Assembly: GCF_000765905.2 (NCBI RefSeq)
Contig: NZ_JRPL02000002.1
Location: 1 to 64,000 of the forward strand
Length of the DNA stretch: 64,000 nucleotides
Source: Helicobacter trogontum
Lineage (GTDB): Bacteria > Campylobacterota > Campylobacteria > Campylobacterales > Helicobacteraceae
Direction: 5' to 3'
Below are positions 19,483 through 30,258 of the stretch, one piece after another (positions within the stretch are counted from its first letter, which is position 1; the number at the start of each line of letters is the position of its first letter). Below the pieces are notes generated by a model. It was not told the DNA's origin. It worked only from the letters and a program-made list of their open reading frames with translations, and ran no database searches. A program made the position numbers and the translations under genes.

Positions 19483-19710
19483 ATGGCAACAGTAATTAGA
19501 TTAACACGAATGGGGCGTAAGAAAAAACCATTTTACAGAATAGTGGTTACAGATTCAAGAAAAAGAAGAGATGGCGGTTGGATTGAATCTATTGGTTTTT
19601 ATAACCCTGTGGCTAATCCAGCAGTTGTAAAGTTAGATAGAGAGCGACTAGAATATTGGAAAAGTGTCGGTGCGAAAATGAGTGAGAGAGTTGCAGTTTT
19701 GAGTAAGTAA
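19483..19710 (+). CDS. rpsP: 30S ribosomal protein S16
   Basis: A 75-aa ribosomal protein with the family opening [21 protein letters not shown] and the [19 protein letters not shown] block. It binds the 5' domain of 16S rRNA. The ATG follows TTTAAGGAA. It heads the rpsP-khpA-rimM unit. A TATAAT at 19403-19408 and a TAGAAT at 19447-19452 are candidate -10 elements. Confidence 0.98.
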   Translation: MATVIRLTRMGRKKKPFYRIVVTDSRKRRDGGWIESIGFYNPVANPAVVKLDRERLEYWKSVGAKMSERVAVLSK

Positions 19711-19711
19711 A

Positions 19712-19981
19712 ATGCAAAATTTTTCTGTGCAAGATTTCTTAGAAAAGTATGTTAAGAAAATTGTGAAATATCCAGATCAGGTGGCGATTACATCAAATGT
19801 TGGTAAGCATTCTGATTATATGATTTGCATTCAAGTTGCAAATGAGGATATAGGTAAAATCATCGGAAAAGATGGCAAGATGGTAAGTGCCTTGAAAAAT
19901 GTTATTTCTGCATGTAAGGCAAAGGATAATATTTCTTATGAGCTTGTGGTTGCGTCTAACGATAGCACAAAGTCGCAATAG
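19712..19981 (+). CDS. khpA: KH-domain RNA-binding protein KhpA
   Basis: An 89-aa single KH domain protein. The GXXG loop is seen in IIGKDGKMVSALKNV, and the family start MQNFSVQDFLEKYVKKIVKYPDQV is clear. KhpA binds RNA broadly and is usually encoded between rpsP and rimM, as here. It begins one base after the rpsP stop, indicating translational coupling. Confidence 0.93.
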   Translation: MQNFSVQDFLEKYVKKIVKYPDQVAITSNVGKHSDYMICIQVANEDIGKIIGKDGKMVSALKNVISACKAKDNISYELVVASNDSTKSQ

Positions 19982-19990
19982 TTGGTGCTA

Positions 19991-20680
19991 ATGGCAACAA
20001 ACCGCACAGAATTACAGAATTTGCCGCGATTTTTACCATCTGATATGGTTGTTGTTGGTAGATTTGGCAGAAGCGTAGGATTAAAAGGCGGCATTCGTAT
20101 TACAATATTGACAGATTTCCCAGAAATTTTATTGAGTGGCAATGTGTTTTATGTCGCATACACAGATAGCCTCTCTCTTTTGAAATATGATGCCACGGGA
20201 AAATCCTCTTCTCACAGCAATATAAGCAGAGCAAATGATACTATCGTGCAAAACAAAGGTGTTTTAACAACCTCTATACATAATCCTACGCACACAAAAG
20301 ATCTAAAAGCTTATTTACCCTTAACACTCAAGCATCTTCATACTTCAAAGAATGTTGCAGAATTTCAAGAACTTACAAGACGTGAGGAAGCAGAAATTTT
20401 GTGTAATATGTTTTTTTACAGCACTATTGATGATACACGTGAGTTGTGTGCTTTAGATAAAGATGAGTTTTTTTATTTTGATATCATTGGTATGCGTGTT
20501 GTAGAAGATGGTGTGGAAATTGGTATTGTTAAGGAAATTCAAGAAATAGCAAATACACATTATTTTGTACTTGATAAGCATTTTTTGATACCATATATTG
20601 ATCGCTATGTGCTTTCAATAGATTTGGATAAAAGGCAAATCATCACAAAGGATGCACGTTTTTTACGTGTAGAGCATTAA
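19991..20680 (+). CDS. rimM: Ribosome maturation factor RimM
   Basis: A 30S assembly factor that binds S19 and helps mature the 16S head. I place the start at the ATG at 19991 (229 aa); a TTG at 19982 is in frame, and the conserved part begins at VVVGRFGRSVGLKGGIRI about 19 residues in. The C-terminal PRC barrel includes FFYFDIIGMRVVEDGVEIG. Between the two domains is an insertion of about 45 polar residues (near 57-103) not seen in typical RimM of about 180 aa. The usual next genes trmD and rplS are missing here. Confidence 0.9.
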   Translation: MATNRTELQNLPRFLPSDMVVVGRFGRSVGLKGGIRITILTDFPEILLSGNVFYVAYTDSLSLLKYDATGKSSSHSNISRANDTIVQNKGVLTTSIHNPTHTKDLKAYLPLTLKHLHTSKNVAEFQELTRREEAEILCNMFFYSTIDDTRELCALDKDEFFYFDIIGMRVVEDGVEIGIVKEIQEIANTHYFVLDKHFLIPYIDRYVLSIDLDKRQIITKDARFLRVEH

Positions 20681-21052
20681 GCTTATCTAAATATACTAGA
20701 TTTACGACTACAATTACAAAGCAAAGAGATTGTTTGCTGGGATCTAAATATTTTGATTATTGGTCTTTTTTTGTAGATAGGCTTACAAGATTGTGGGTGA
20801 TAAGATCTTAAAAGTTCTTTTTCTTCCTAATGGATTAGGAATAAATTCTCTTTATCTTTAATATGAAGGCTTGATAGCCAATCTAGTCTCATACATGAAT
20901 AAGTTTATAACTTAGTATCTATATGGAACATGTATTAATCTTTTATTGCCAGTTCAAGCTATTTTCTTTTTTTGTATCTTAGCATGGCTATGACTTGCCA
21001 TATATGTTTAGAGCTTTCCTCTATGTCTGTTTGGGTTTAGAAGTATCTAATA
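20681..21052. other. Convergent intergenic region after rimM
   Basis: About 370 bases between rimM and the end of ligA. There is no frame resembling TrmD or L19, and no clear terminator hairpin with a T run was found. Confidence 0.55.
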
Positions 21053-23134
<2,082 letters not shown>

Positions 23135-24421
23135 TTATTTCTCATCTTGGTCTTGTATCTTTTGTATCAACACTCTTGCGAATTTTTCTTGCCCATCAAT
23201 ATGTGGCATATATTTTGTTTTTCTGGCTACTTTAAAACCACACTCTAGCACGCCATTAAGAATCTGCCTAGCAGAAACCGCAAAAGGCTCATCATAATCG
23301 CTGGGGATATAATTATTATCCACCGATAAAATCCCATCATCATCAAATCTTTTATATACATCTGGAATCTCAATTAGTGGCATAAATTTTAAACGGCTTT
23401 TAGTGGGGCGATCTTTTATAGGAAAATTTGTAAAAAAATGCCCTGCTGCTTGGACTGGGACTCTTTTAGGATTTAGATACCAATCTACACGGGTATATCC
23501 CGCCCATACTTTTTTAACCATAAAATAATGGATAAAGGCAGTTGTTACACAATTTGTAATATTTGAGATAATGATAAATTTCTTTTTACTGCTTATTAGA
23601 ATCTGCCAATATTCCGCTGCACGAGAAAAGGGCGGATTCGTGCAAACAATATCTGCTTCTTCGTTTAGAATCCTAAGAGATTCTGCTTCTTCAAAACCAC
23701 CATTATAACCTTTTGGTGTATTTAATAGCTCCCTTGCCCCTTCTTTTGTAAAGATATAGCCTTGTGTCCCTGCGTTAAATAAATCTGCTCTACTTCCATA
23801 ATGCGTGCATATAAGCTTTTTAAGCTTTAGTCTAAAAAAATGTTTTATAAAATAAAGTGAAAAGGCTGAAGAGTCTGTATAATCTCTATTACTTCCTATC
23901 GCATCATCGCAATTACAAAATACAACTTTATCTTTCCATATTTTAGTAGGATACATTGAGAGTTCTTTCTCTACATCTTCCATGCGTGTATAAAACTCAT
24001 CATCTTTTATTTTTCTAGCTTTATCTAGTAGGGTTTTGCGTGTAACGCCCCGCTCTTTCATCGTGGGCGTATTAGCAGGCTTTATAATTGTTTGCTTTTT
24101 AGATTCTTTAGTGTTTGACTTTGTAAGAAAGCAAGGGTGTGATTGAATAAAATCTACATACATATCAAACAAACTTTGATTAAAAAAGTAAATTTCTCGG
24201 CTGCGATACTCACGCAAATGCGGAAATTGATTTTTTATATCTTGCTCGATTTGACGCATATCGCTCACTTCACAAGTAAAAAGATAGCTATATGTATTAT
24301 CCAGTGATATACCTGTAATGCTGTTATATTCTTTCAATCTCCGCTCTAAATCATTTGTGATTCCAATCTTGCATTTGCTTGGCTCTTTACTTGCTTGAAT
24401 AATATAGAGATACTGCTTCAT
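23135..24421 (-). CDS. GIY-YIG/T5orf172-like domain fused to an EcoRI-type adenine methyltransferase
   Basis: A 428-aa protein of two parts. Residues 1 to about 95 resemble the T5orf172/GIY-YIG nuclease group: YLYIIQAS, then KCKIGITNDLERRLKEYNS with the conserved Lys-Ile-Gly and Arg. Residues from about 125 match EcoRI-family N6-adenine methyltransferases: DDEFYTRMEDVEKELSMY, the VFCNCDD block and the catalytic TNPPFS (about 260). It could be a methylase with its own nuclease or a targeting domain, and no separate restriction gene is adjacent. It sits between exbD (23-nt gap) and ligA (9-nt gap), an odd place for a restriction-modification gene. Confidence 0.8.
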   Translation of the reverse strand: MKQYLYIIQASKEPSKCKIGITNDLERRLKEYNSITGISLDNTYSYLFTCEVSDMRQIEQDIKNQFPHLREYRSREIYFFNQSLFDMYVDFIQSHPCFLTKSNTKESKKQTIIKPANTPTMKERGVTRKTLLDKARKIKDDEFYTRMEDVEKELSMYPTKIWKDKVVFCNCDDAIGSNRDYTDSSAFSLYFIKHFFRLKLKKLICTHYGSRADLFNAGTQGYIFTKEGARELLNTPKGYNGGFEEAESLRILNEEADIVCTNPPFSRAAEYWQILISSKKKFIIISNITNCVTTAFIHYFMVKKVWAGYTRVDWYLNPKRVPVQAAGHFFTNFPIKDRPTKSRLKFMPLIEIPDVYKRFDDDGILSVDNNYIPSDYDEPFAVSARQILNGVLECGFKVARKTKYMPHIDGQEKFARVLIQKIQDQDEK

Positions 24422-24444
24422 AGTTTTGCCTTTATTGAAAGCTT

Positions 24445-24828
24445 TTAAGGGTTAGTCTGCTCTACTTCTGTAAAGACATTTGTTAAACCAAAATATTGTA
24501 ATGCCGCCATGATTTCTACAAACTGCTGCACATTTGCATCTTTATCCGCTTTAATAATCACGCTAGTTTTAGAATCTAGGCTGCGTAAATAGCCCTGCAT
24601 TGATGCCTTATCGACTTGTTGGGTATTTATATAGATTTTACCTTCTTTATCGAGTGCAATATGAATGCGTTTAGATTCCATATTGCTTTGTGCACCCTCA
24701 TCAATTTGTGGTATTTGAATAGGCAATTGAGAAGAAACGCTAAAGGAAGCTGACATTAAAACAATTACAAGCAACACAAGCATGATATCAATAAATGGGA
24801 CGAGATTAAGCGAATCGATTTTTTTCAT
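24445..24828 (-). CDS. exbD: ExbD/TolR-type proton-channel subunit
   Basis: A 127-aa inner membrane protein with one N-terminal transmembrane helix that carries the essential Asp (LVPFIDIMLVLLVIVLM) and a periplasmic domain. With ExbB it uses the proton gradient to energise TonB, or TolA-like partners, across the envelope. It starts one base after exbB, and I recall smpB-exbB-exbD as a conserved order in Helicobacter. Confidence 0.93.
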   Translation of the reverse strand: MKKIDSLNLVPFIDIMLVLLVIVLMSASFSVSSQLPIQIPQIDEGAQSNMESKRIHIALDKEGKIYINTQQVDKASMQGYLRSLDSKTSVIIKADKDANVQQFVEIMAALQYFGLTNVFTEVEQTNP

Positions 24829-24829
24829 G

Positions 24830-25483
24830 TCATTCCTTTTGGTTACTATCCATTATGTTAGTGGTTTGTGTCGAATCCTTATATGTTTTCATATTGTTTT
24901 TTATTTCTATTCGCTTTGCTTTGTGTATGCGATCCTTAAGGTTAGAATCTGTTGTATAGCTGTATGGTTTTGGTCTTTTGTCTTCTCTTAACTGATTGCT
25001 TGTTAAATCTTCCCTATAATCAAGTCTTGGATTATTTTTTGTATTTGCGCTTGGATTTGTGAAAATATCCCAATTTGTTAAAATTACTTCTGCTTTTCGC
25101 ACTAAGAGGTTATAGAATACAATGCTAGGTATTGCAACAACAAGTCCCAATGCGGTAGCACGTAGAGCCATTGCAAGTCCCACCATAATACCTTTTGTAT
25201 CTAGCATACTATTTGCTCCAATGCTAACAAAAGTTAGCATAATCCCAATTACGGTGCCAAGCAATCCTATATAAGGGGCGTTTGAACCAATCGTTGCAAC
25301 AAGAGTAAGTCGTTTGTGCAAGTCAAGCTCTAATTCTCTTTTATCGCAATAATCATCAAGCCGAATGATTGAATAAAACCAAAGCCGCTCAATCCCAATG
25401 GCGATAACAAGTAAGCTTAAAAATACTAAAAAACCAAAGATTCCATAATCCACATAAAGTGCATAATCTGCAACTTTTTCCAT
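24830..25483 (-). CDS. exbB: ExbB/TolQ-type proton-channel subunit
   Basis: A 217-aa inner membrane protein. It has the first transmembrane helix at about 13-35, then the MotA/TolQ/ExbB core with IGSNAPYIGLLGTVIGIM and LRATALGLVVAIPSIVFYN. The final 70 residues after the core are polar and Lys/Asn/Ser-rich, an extension not expected in the short Helicobacter ExbB proteins of about 150 aa. It works with ExbD and lies 13 nt after smpB. Confidence 0.92.
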   Translation of the reverse strand: MEKVADYALYVDYGIFGFLVFLSLLVIAIGIERLWFYSIIRLDDYCDKRELELDLHKRLTLVATIGSNAPYIGLLGTVIGIMLTFVSIGANSMLDTKGIMVGLAMALRATALGLVVAIPSIVFYNLLVRKAEVILTNWDIFTNPSANTKNNPRLDYREDLTSNQLREDKRPKPYSYTTDSNLKDRIHKAKRIEIKNNMKTYKDSTQTTNIMDSNQKE

Positions 25484-25496
25484 AACAACCCTTATA

Positions 25497-25952
25497 TTAA
25501 TATGTATGATTTTTCATATTTGCTCTGGCTTCTCTATCAAGCTCTTTTCGTTTGATAGTTTCTCGTTTGTCATACTCTTTTTTTCCTTTTGCAAGTGCGA
25601 TAAGTAATTTTGCATATCCCTTTTTGTTGAAATGAACTTGCAAAGGCACAATCGCTAATCCTTTTTGGCTAACTTGCCCAAAGAGTTTATCAATTTGTTT
25701 TTTATGTAAAAGTAATTTTCTTGGACGCTTTTCATCAGGCTTAAAATAGGGATTTGTCGTATGATGATAGGTAAGATGCATACCAAATACAAAGGCTTCA
25801 TTATTTATAATACGCACAAAACTATCTTTAAGGTTTGCTCGTCCATTACGCAAAGATTTCACTTCGCTGCCTGCTAATACAAGCCCAGCCTCAATTTGCT
25901 CTAATATAAAGTAATCATGATATGCCTTTTTGTTGCGGATAATACCACTCAT
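25497..25952 (-). CDS. smpB: SsrA-binding protein SmpB
   Basis: A 151-aa partner of tmRNA in trans-translation, which rescues stalled ribosomes. It shows the OB-fold start IRNKKAYHDYFILEQIEAGLVL, the GSEVKSLR motif and the C-terminal Lys/Arg tail with KGKKEYDKRETIKRKELDR. The length is standard. First gene of the smpB-exbB-exbD-methylase-ligA unit. The tmRNA gene itself is not seen in the window. Confidence 0.97.
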   Translation of the reverse strand: MSGIIRNKKAYHDYFILEQIEAGLVLAGSEVKSLRNGRANLKDSFVRIINNEAFVFGMHLTYHHTTNPYFKPDEKRPRKLLLHKKQIDKLFGQVSQKGLAIVPLQVHFNKKGYAKLLIALAKGKKEYDKRETIKRKELDREARANMKNHTY

Positions 25953-26241
25953 GACAACTCCCTCATACTTTTAAAACACTCCATCTATTGGAAACATTTT
26001 TACTCACCCAGATCCCAATGTTTTGCTTTACTGCATAGATATAGGACAATGCAAGATTTTTTGTGATTGGCGAAACAATGCACAAATGCACTCTATTATA
26101 CCTAAACTTTAATTATATTCCTATTTGACTTTTTTGTTGTATTCTATTTTTGCAACAAGAGATGACTAGCATCGCGACATGCCTTTTGCTAGTTGCGCCT
26201 TATCTTTACATACGAAAGAATTCTTATTGCATCAAGTAATG

Positions 26242-27081
26242 CTACTTACCATAAGTAATTCTTGCACTATCTCGCATTTTTTTCACTTTTTCTTTTAGAA
26301 TTTCTTCCATTTTTTGTTGTTTTAAGAGCTCGATAAGCTGCCCTTTTACAGAATCAAAGGATTGTGTTACTGGTTTGTCAAGTTTTTTGAGATAGATAAC
26401 ATGGTAGCCGTAGCGAGTTTTTACAGGAGCTTTAGTGTAAGTTCCAGCTGTCATTTTTAATACTTCTTGTGCAAACTCTGGTGCAATCGCTGGGCTGTTG
26501 ATAGGTAGTTGCATAAGTCCACCATTTTCCTTTGAGCCTGGATCAATTGAAAGTTTTTTAGCGAGTTCTTCAAATTTGCTTTCAGTTTTTGTTTTAGGCA
26601 CTTTGTTAATTTCTGCGATAATATTTTTTGCCTCTTGTTCTTTTTGTACTAGGATATGTCGCACTTCAGCATTCTGTGTTACAAATGCTTTTGGATTCTC
26701 ATTATAAAATTTTTGTGCATCTGCAATGCTTACATTAATTGTTTTTGATAGGCTATCAACTTGTTTTTTAAGCCACAAGCCAGATAGCATTTGCAAGTTT
26801 GCCATTCTATATTCTTCGCTTTTATCAAGCCCTTCTTTCTTCGCTGCGTTTGCTGTAACCACGCCATCAATAATCTCATCTAGCAATTGCTTTTTTTGTG
26901 CTTCAGGCAATGCGTCATAATTAAAGTTTGGGTTTTGTTGCTTTAATGCTGAAAAGATAGAATCAGAGATTTCAATGCCATCAACATTAACAAGAACTTT
27001 TGCACTTGATATCACTGGCATAAGACAAAGGCTAGAAATGGCTACTACTTGTGCTACACGCTTAAAAACAAAACTTTTCAT
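26242..27081 (-). CDS. Periplasmic peptidyl-prolyl isomerase (parvulin type)
   Basis: A 279-aa exported folding factor related to Campylobacter PEB4/Cbf2 and H. pylori HP0175. A signal peptide ends near ISSA. The N-terminal chaperone part has SurA-N character, and the PpiC domain runs from about 130 to 232 (AEVRHILVQKEQEA, GLMQLPINSPAIAPEFAQEV, TRYGYHVIYL). It probably assists outer membrane protein folding together with BamA. It is divergent from the next gene across a shared promoter region. Confidence 0.9.
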   Translation of the reverse strand: MKSFVFKRVAQVVAISSLCLMPVISSAKVLVNVDGIEISDSIFSALKQQNPNFNYDALPEAQKKQLLDEIIDGVVTANAAKKEGLDKSEEYRMANLQMLSGLWLKKQVDSLSKTINVSIADAQKFYNENPKAFVTQNAEVRHILVQKEQEAKNIIAEINKVPKTKTESKFEELAKKLSIDPGSKENGGLMQLPINSPAIAPEFAQEVLKMTAGTYTKAPVKTRYGYHVIYLKKLDKPVTQSFDSVKGQLIELLKQQKMEEILKEKVKKMRDSARITYGK

Positions 27082-27118
27082 TATTGCTCCTATTTAGTTC
27101 AGAATGTGAAAAATAAGC

Positions 27119-27128
27119 TATAATTATA
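27119..27128. promoter_or_regulatory. Back-to-back -10 elements for the PPIase gene and the CysZ-like gene
   Basis: The overlapping palindrome TATAATTATA gives a TATAAT on each strand: 27119-27124 for the plus strand and 27128-27123 for the minus strand. The PPIase ATG lies about 42 nt away and the plus-strand ATG about 80 nt away, so the two genes may be fired from one point. Confidence 0.5.
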
Positions 27129-27204
27129 ACGATTAATTGTAAATTCACTTATAACACGCTTTAAATCACATTTGCTTGATAATAACATTAAGGAACATAT
27201 TAAG

Positions 27205-28011
27205 ATGAAGATAAATATTACATTTCCTTTTGCAAAACAAGTCTCTATGCAATGTTTTCGACAAGCATGGCAGAGTTTGCAACATAAGCGTATGTTATTT
27301 TTGAGTATTTTGCCATTGTGTTGCACTATTTTGTTATGGATGGTGATACTTACTTCGAGTATAATGCATTTTGATTGGTTTTTGCATCAGTTTCCAAGTA
27401 TGTGGATTAACTATGCTTCAAATGATGGGTTCTTACCAAAAATTTCATATTACCTGTTGATATTTTTTGCAACTATTATTATGCTATTGTGCTGCGTGAT
27501 TCTGGTTGGTATTTGTATGAGCATTATAAATGCTTTTTTAGCTCCACTTGTAGTGCAATTTGTGCATAAAACCTACTACCCATATATAAAAACAACTCCG
27601 CCTAACTTTACGCAATCGCTTTATTTGAGTGCTCTATTATTTATAAAGACCTTGTTTCAATTTGTTGTGTTTTTGTTGTGTTGTTATTTACTTTCATTTA
27701 TCGGCTTGGGATTTATTGGATTACTACTTGGTGTTTTTATATATTTTCAATTTTATTGCAAGAATCTAAACCATGATGTTGGCATCAGCATCATGTCTCA
27801 AGAGCTTTATAAGTTGTTTTTGCAAACAAATAAGTGGCCGCTTACCTTTGTCAATATTCTTATTTTTATTCCACTTTATATTCCAGTGATAAATTGTTTT
27901 ATTGCAACATGGCAAATACTTGTGTTAGCTCATTATATGTTTGCGTGGTATAGTCAGTATGGTAATATTGAGGGTAGCACATATATTGAAGAAGCTGTTA
28001 TCGTTGAGTAA
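27205..28011 (+). CDS. EI24/CysZ-like multi-pass membrane protein
   Basis: A 268-aa inner membrane protein from the ATG at 27205, chosen over the TTG at 27172 because AAGGAA lies 9 nt ahead. There are about five to six hydrophobic segments with the EI24 layout: an early hydrophobic pair after FRQAWQSL, central LAPLVVQFVHKTYYP, and a C-terminal PLTFVNILIFIPLYIPVINCF. CysZ relatives transport sulfate, but substrate cannot be inferred. tlyA begins 4 nt after its stop. Confidence 0.65.
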   Translation: MKINITFPFAKQVSMQCFRQAWQSLQHKRMLFLSILPLCCTILLWMVILTSSIMHFDWFLHQFPSMWINYASNDGFLPKISYYLLIFFATIIMLLCCVILVGICMSIINAFLAPLVVQFVHKTYYPYIKTTPPNFTQSLYLSALLFIKTLFQFVVFLLCCYLLSFIGLGFIGLLLGVFIYFQFYCKNLNHDVGISIMSQELYKLFLQTNKWPLTFVNILIFIPLYIPVINCFIATWQILVLAHYMFAWYSQYGNIEGSTYIEEAVIVE

Positions 28012-28015
28012 GTTT

Positions 28016-29026
28016 ATGCGTCTTGATTGTTTCATAGCAGAAAAATATAGTCAAATCACAAGACAAAAAGCAGTAGAACTTATAAAACAAGAACAGGTAT
28101 GTGTAAATGGTAAAGTTATTCTAAAACCTGCATTTAATGTGAATGATACAGATTCCATAGAAATAAAACAGGACTTTTTTATAGAATCTGAGATTTTTTG
28201 CAGCAGAGCTGCCTTGAAATTACAAAGATTTTTAAACAATATGGAAGTGTTGCCCTATCAATATGTGTTTTATAATGCTGCATTTCTAACAACACAAAAC
28301 ACATTTTTATCATATCTTATGCAATGTGTTGATACTAATGAATGGCAAAATGCTCATGATTTGATAGCAGCACAAAATAAACTTGATGTAGAATCGAAAA
28401 AGAAGATTAGAGCTCCACTCACATATGTAATAACAAGTTTGAAACATGTGCTCCCATTGATGATAAAAGATTCTGTTATTCTTGATGTTGGCGCAAGTGC
28501 TGGGGGCTTTACACAGGTTTTGCTTACATATCAACCAAGTCTTATAGTTGCACAAGATATTGGTAGGTTACAATTAAATTCTGTTTTACACACAAGAGAT
28601 GAGGTTGTGTCAATTGAAGAAGTAGATATTAGAATCTTTGCACAGAATTTTGATACTTATAAAGACAAGATCTTGGCATATGTGAGAGATTTTAAAAAAG
28701 ATTTGTTGTGCGATGACATATTGCAGCATAATAGGTTTGACTTTTTAGTCTGTGATGTAAGTTTTATCTCATTAGAACATATTTTAGAATCGCTTCTTCA
28801 TCTTTCTAAGAGCATGTTGCTTTTATATAAGCCACAATATGAAGTTGGTATACATGCAAAGCGTAATAAAAAGGGCGTCATTAAAGATAACAAAAATATA
28901 TTGCAACACTTAGAATCTTTTCTCGCACTGCTTAAAGCCAAAAATGCACTTTATATCTTTGTGGAAAAATCACTCTTAGCAGGAAAGGAAGGTAATGAAG
29001 AGTTTTTTATCTTTTGTCAATTCTAA
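28016..29026 (+). CDS. tlyA: TlyA-type S4/FtsJ rRNA methyltransferase (hemolysin A family)
   Basis: A 336-aa protein from the ATG at 28016, which opens the S4 domain (MRLDCFIAEKYSQITRQKAVELI). The methyltransferase part has the SAM-binding DVGASAGGFTQVLL and the CDVSFISLEHIL block. TlyA 2'-O-methylates rRNA at the subunit interface; the hemolysin label is historical. Two insertions (about 60 residues before the SAM motif, about 30 later) make it longer than the usual 230-270 aa. It overlaps ribF by 32 nt, a pair I recall from H. pylori. Confidence 0.9.
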   Translation: MRLDCFIAEKYSQITRQKAVELIKQEQVCVNGKVILKPAFNVNDTDSIEIKQDFFIESEIFCSRAALKLQRFLNNMEVLPYQYVFYNAAFLTTQNTFLSYLMQCVDTNEWQNAHDLIAAQNKLDVESKKKIRAPLTYVITSLKHVLPLMIKDSVILDVGASAGGFTQVLLTYQPSLIVAQDIGRLQLNSVLHTRDEVVSIEEVDIRIFAQNFDTYKDKILAYVRDFKKDLLCDDILQHNRFDFLVCDVSFISLEHILESLLHLSKSMLLLYKPQYEVGIHAKRNKKGVIKDNKNILQHLESFLALLKAKNALYIFVEKSLLAGKEGNEEFFIFCQF

Positions 29027-29879
29027 GCTCCCTTATGAAAGTGTTGCTATTGGCAAATTTGATGGCATGCACAAAGCACATAAATATTTACTAGGATTTG
29101 TAGAGACAAATGGTTGTGCTCTAAGCATCGCCTCTATAAACCCTCCGTTTATAACCCCACCAAAGGAGAGGGCAAAATATACACATATCCCGTTTTTTCG
29201 TCTTCGTTTTGAAAGCATTAAATCGTGGGATTCCATGCAATTTTTACAATTACTCTTTATAGTTATGCCGCATTTAAAAAGCATTGTTGTGGGATATGAC
29301 TTTTATTTTGGCAAAGATAGAATGAATCATGCAAGTGATTTATATAAACTATTAAAAAGCATAGGCAAAGATGAAGTGAGAGTAAAAATTATATCACCTC
29401 AAACATATCTTAATATGCCATTACACACAAGTATTATTAAAGATCTTTTAAAGCAAGGGGAAATGTATAATGCAAATGCTATGCTTGAAAGATTTTATCA
29501 TATCAAGGGACGTATTATAAAAGGGCAGGGTATCGGGAGCAGCAAACTCTACCCTACTATCAATACGCGAAATACGCTTTATTTTGTGCCAAGATATGGC
29601 GTATATGCTACCTTTGTTAAGTATAAGGATGTGTTGTATAATGCGGTTTCATTTGTTGGTGATCGCCTTAGCACTGATGAAAGATTCTGTATTGAAACAT
29701 ATATTATTGATGAAGATATAAATACACAATACAACGACATAATGCAAATCTTTTTTGTAGCATACTTGCGTGATAATAAAAAATTTAATATACTTAGTGA
29801 TCTAAAAACACAAATAGAATCTGATATATCACATGCAAGAGGGGTGCTTATGGTGCATGATAAGAAATATTGTAAATAG
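28995..29879 (+). CDS. ribF: Bifunctional riboflavin kinase/FAD synthetase
   Basis: A 294-aa enzyme that makes FMN and then FAD. The adenylyltransferase part begins with VAIGKFDGMHKAHKYLL, the family's nucleotide-binding motif with some Helicobacter-type changes. The kinase part has GRIIKGQGIGSSKLYPTIN. The start codon lies inside the end of tlyA, so translation is coupled. Slight divergence in both motifs is normal for this group. Confidence 0.92.
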   Translation: MKSFLSFVNSKLPYESVAIGKFDGMHKAHKYLLGFVETNGCALSIASINPPFITPPKERAKYTHIPFFRLRFESIKSWDSMQFLQLLFIVMPHLKSIVVGYDFYFGKDRMNHASDLYKLLKSIGKDEVRVKIISPQTYLNMPLHTSIIKDLLKQGEMYNANAMLERFYHIKGRIIKGQGIGSSKLYPTINTRNTLYFVPRYGVYATFVKYKDVLYNAVSFVGDRLSTDERFCIETYIIDEDINTQYNDIMQIFFVAYLRDNKKFNILSDLKTQIESDISHARGVLMVHDKKYCK

Positions 29880-30258
29880 CTTTTCATAGGGCAATATTAT
29901 TTCGTCTGGCATGGAATCTACGTGAAACTACATAAAGCAATAGAGAGTATGTCTATTTGTGTAAATTAGTAATGATTTTATAAGTATTTTCTCATTTCTC
30001 CGATACAATTTATTTTCATGATCATAGTTGGATCATATTATTATTTACTTTATTCTACATTTCCAATAAAAATAAAGATAATTTGAGATTTATGCGATCA
30101 TATTCTGACAATAAAATGTATATTTTGTTACTTTTTGTAAAAATTAAGAGTTTTGTTATTTATTGGTATTCCTCTTTCTTGTGCTTATTTACATAAATGA
30201 ATAATGATTGAATATCAAGTTGTTTGGTAATTTGATATTTTTACACAGAAGGATTAGT
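29880..30258. other. Intergenic region upstream of the SNF symporter
   Basis: About 380 AT-rich bases without a gene. An 8-bp inverted repeat, AATATCAA at 30211-30218 and TTGATATT at 30232-30239, lies just ahead of the symporter's binding site and could be an operator or an RNA hairpin. A small ATGATC/GATCAT repeat at about 30017-30035 is also visible. Confidence 0.45.
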
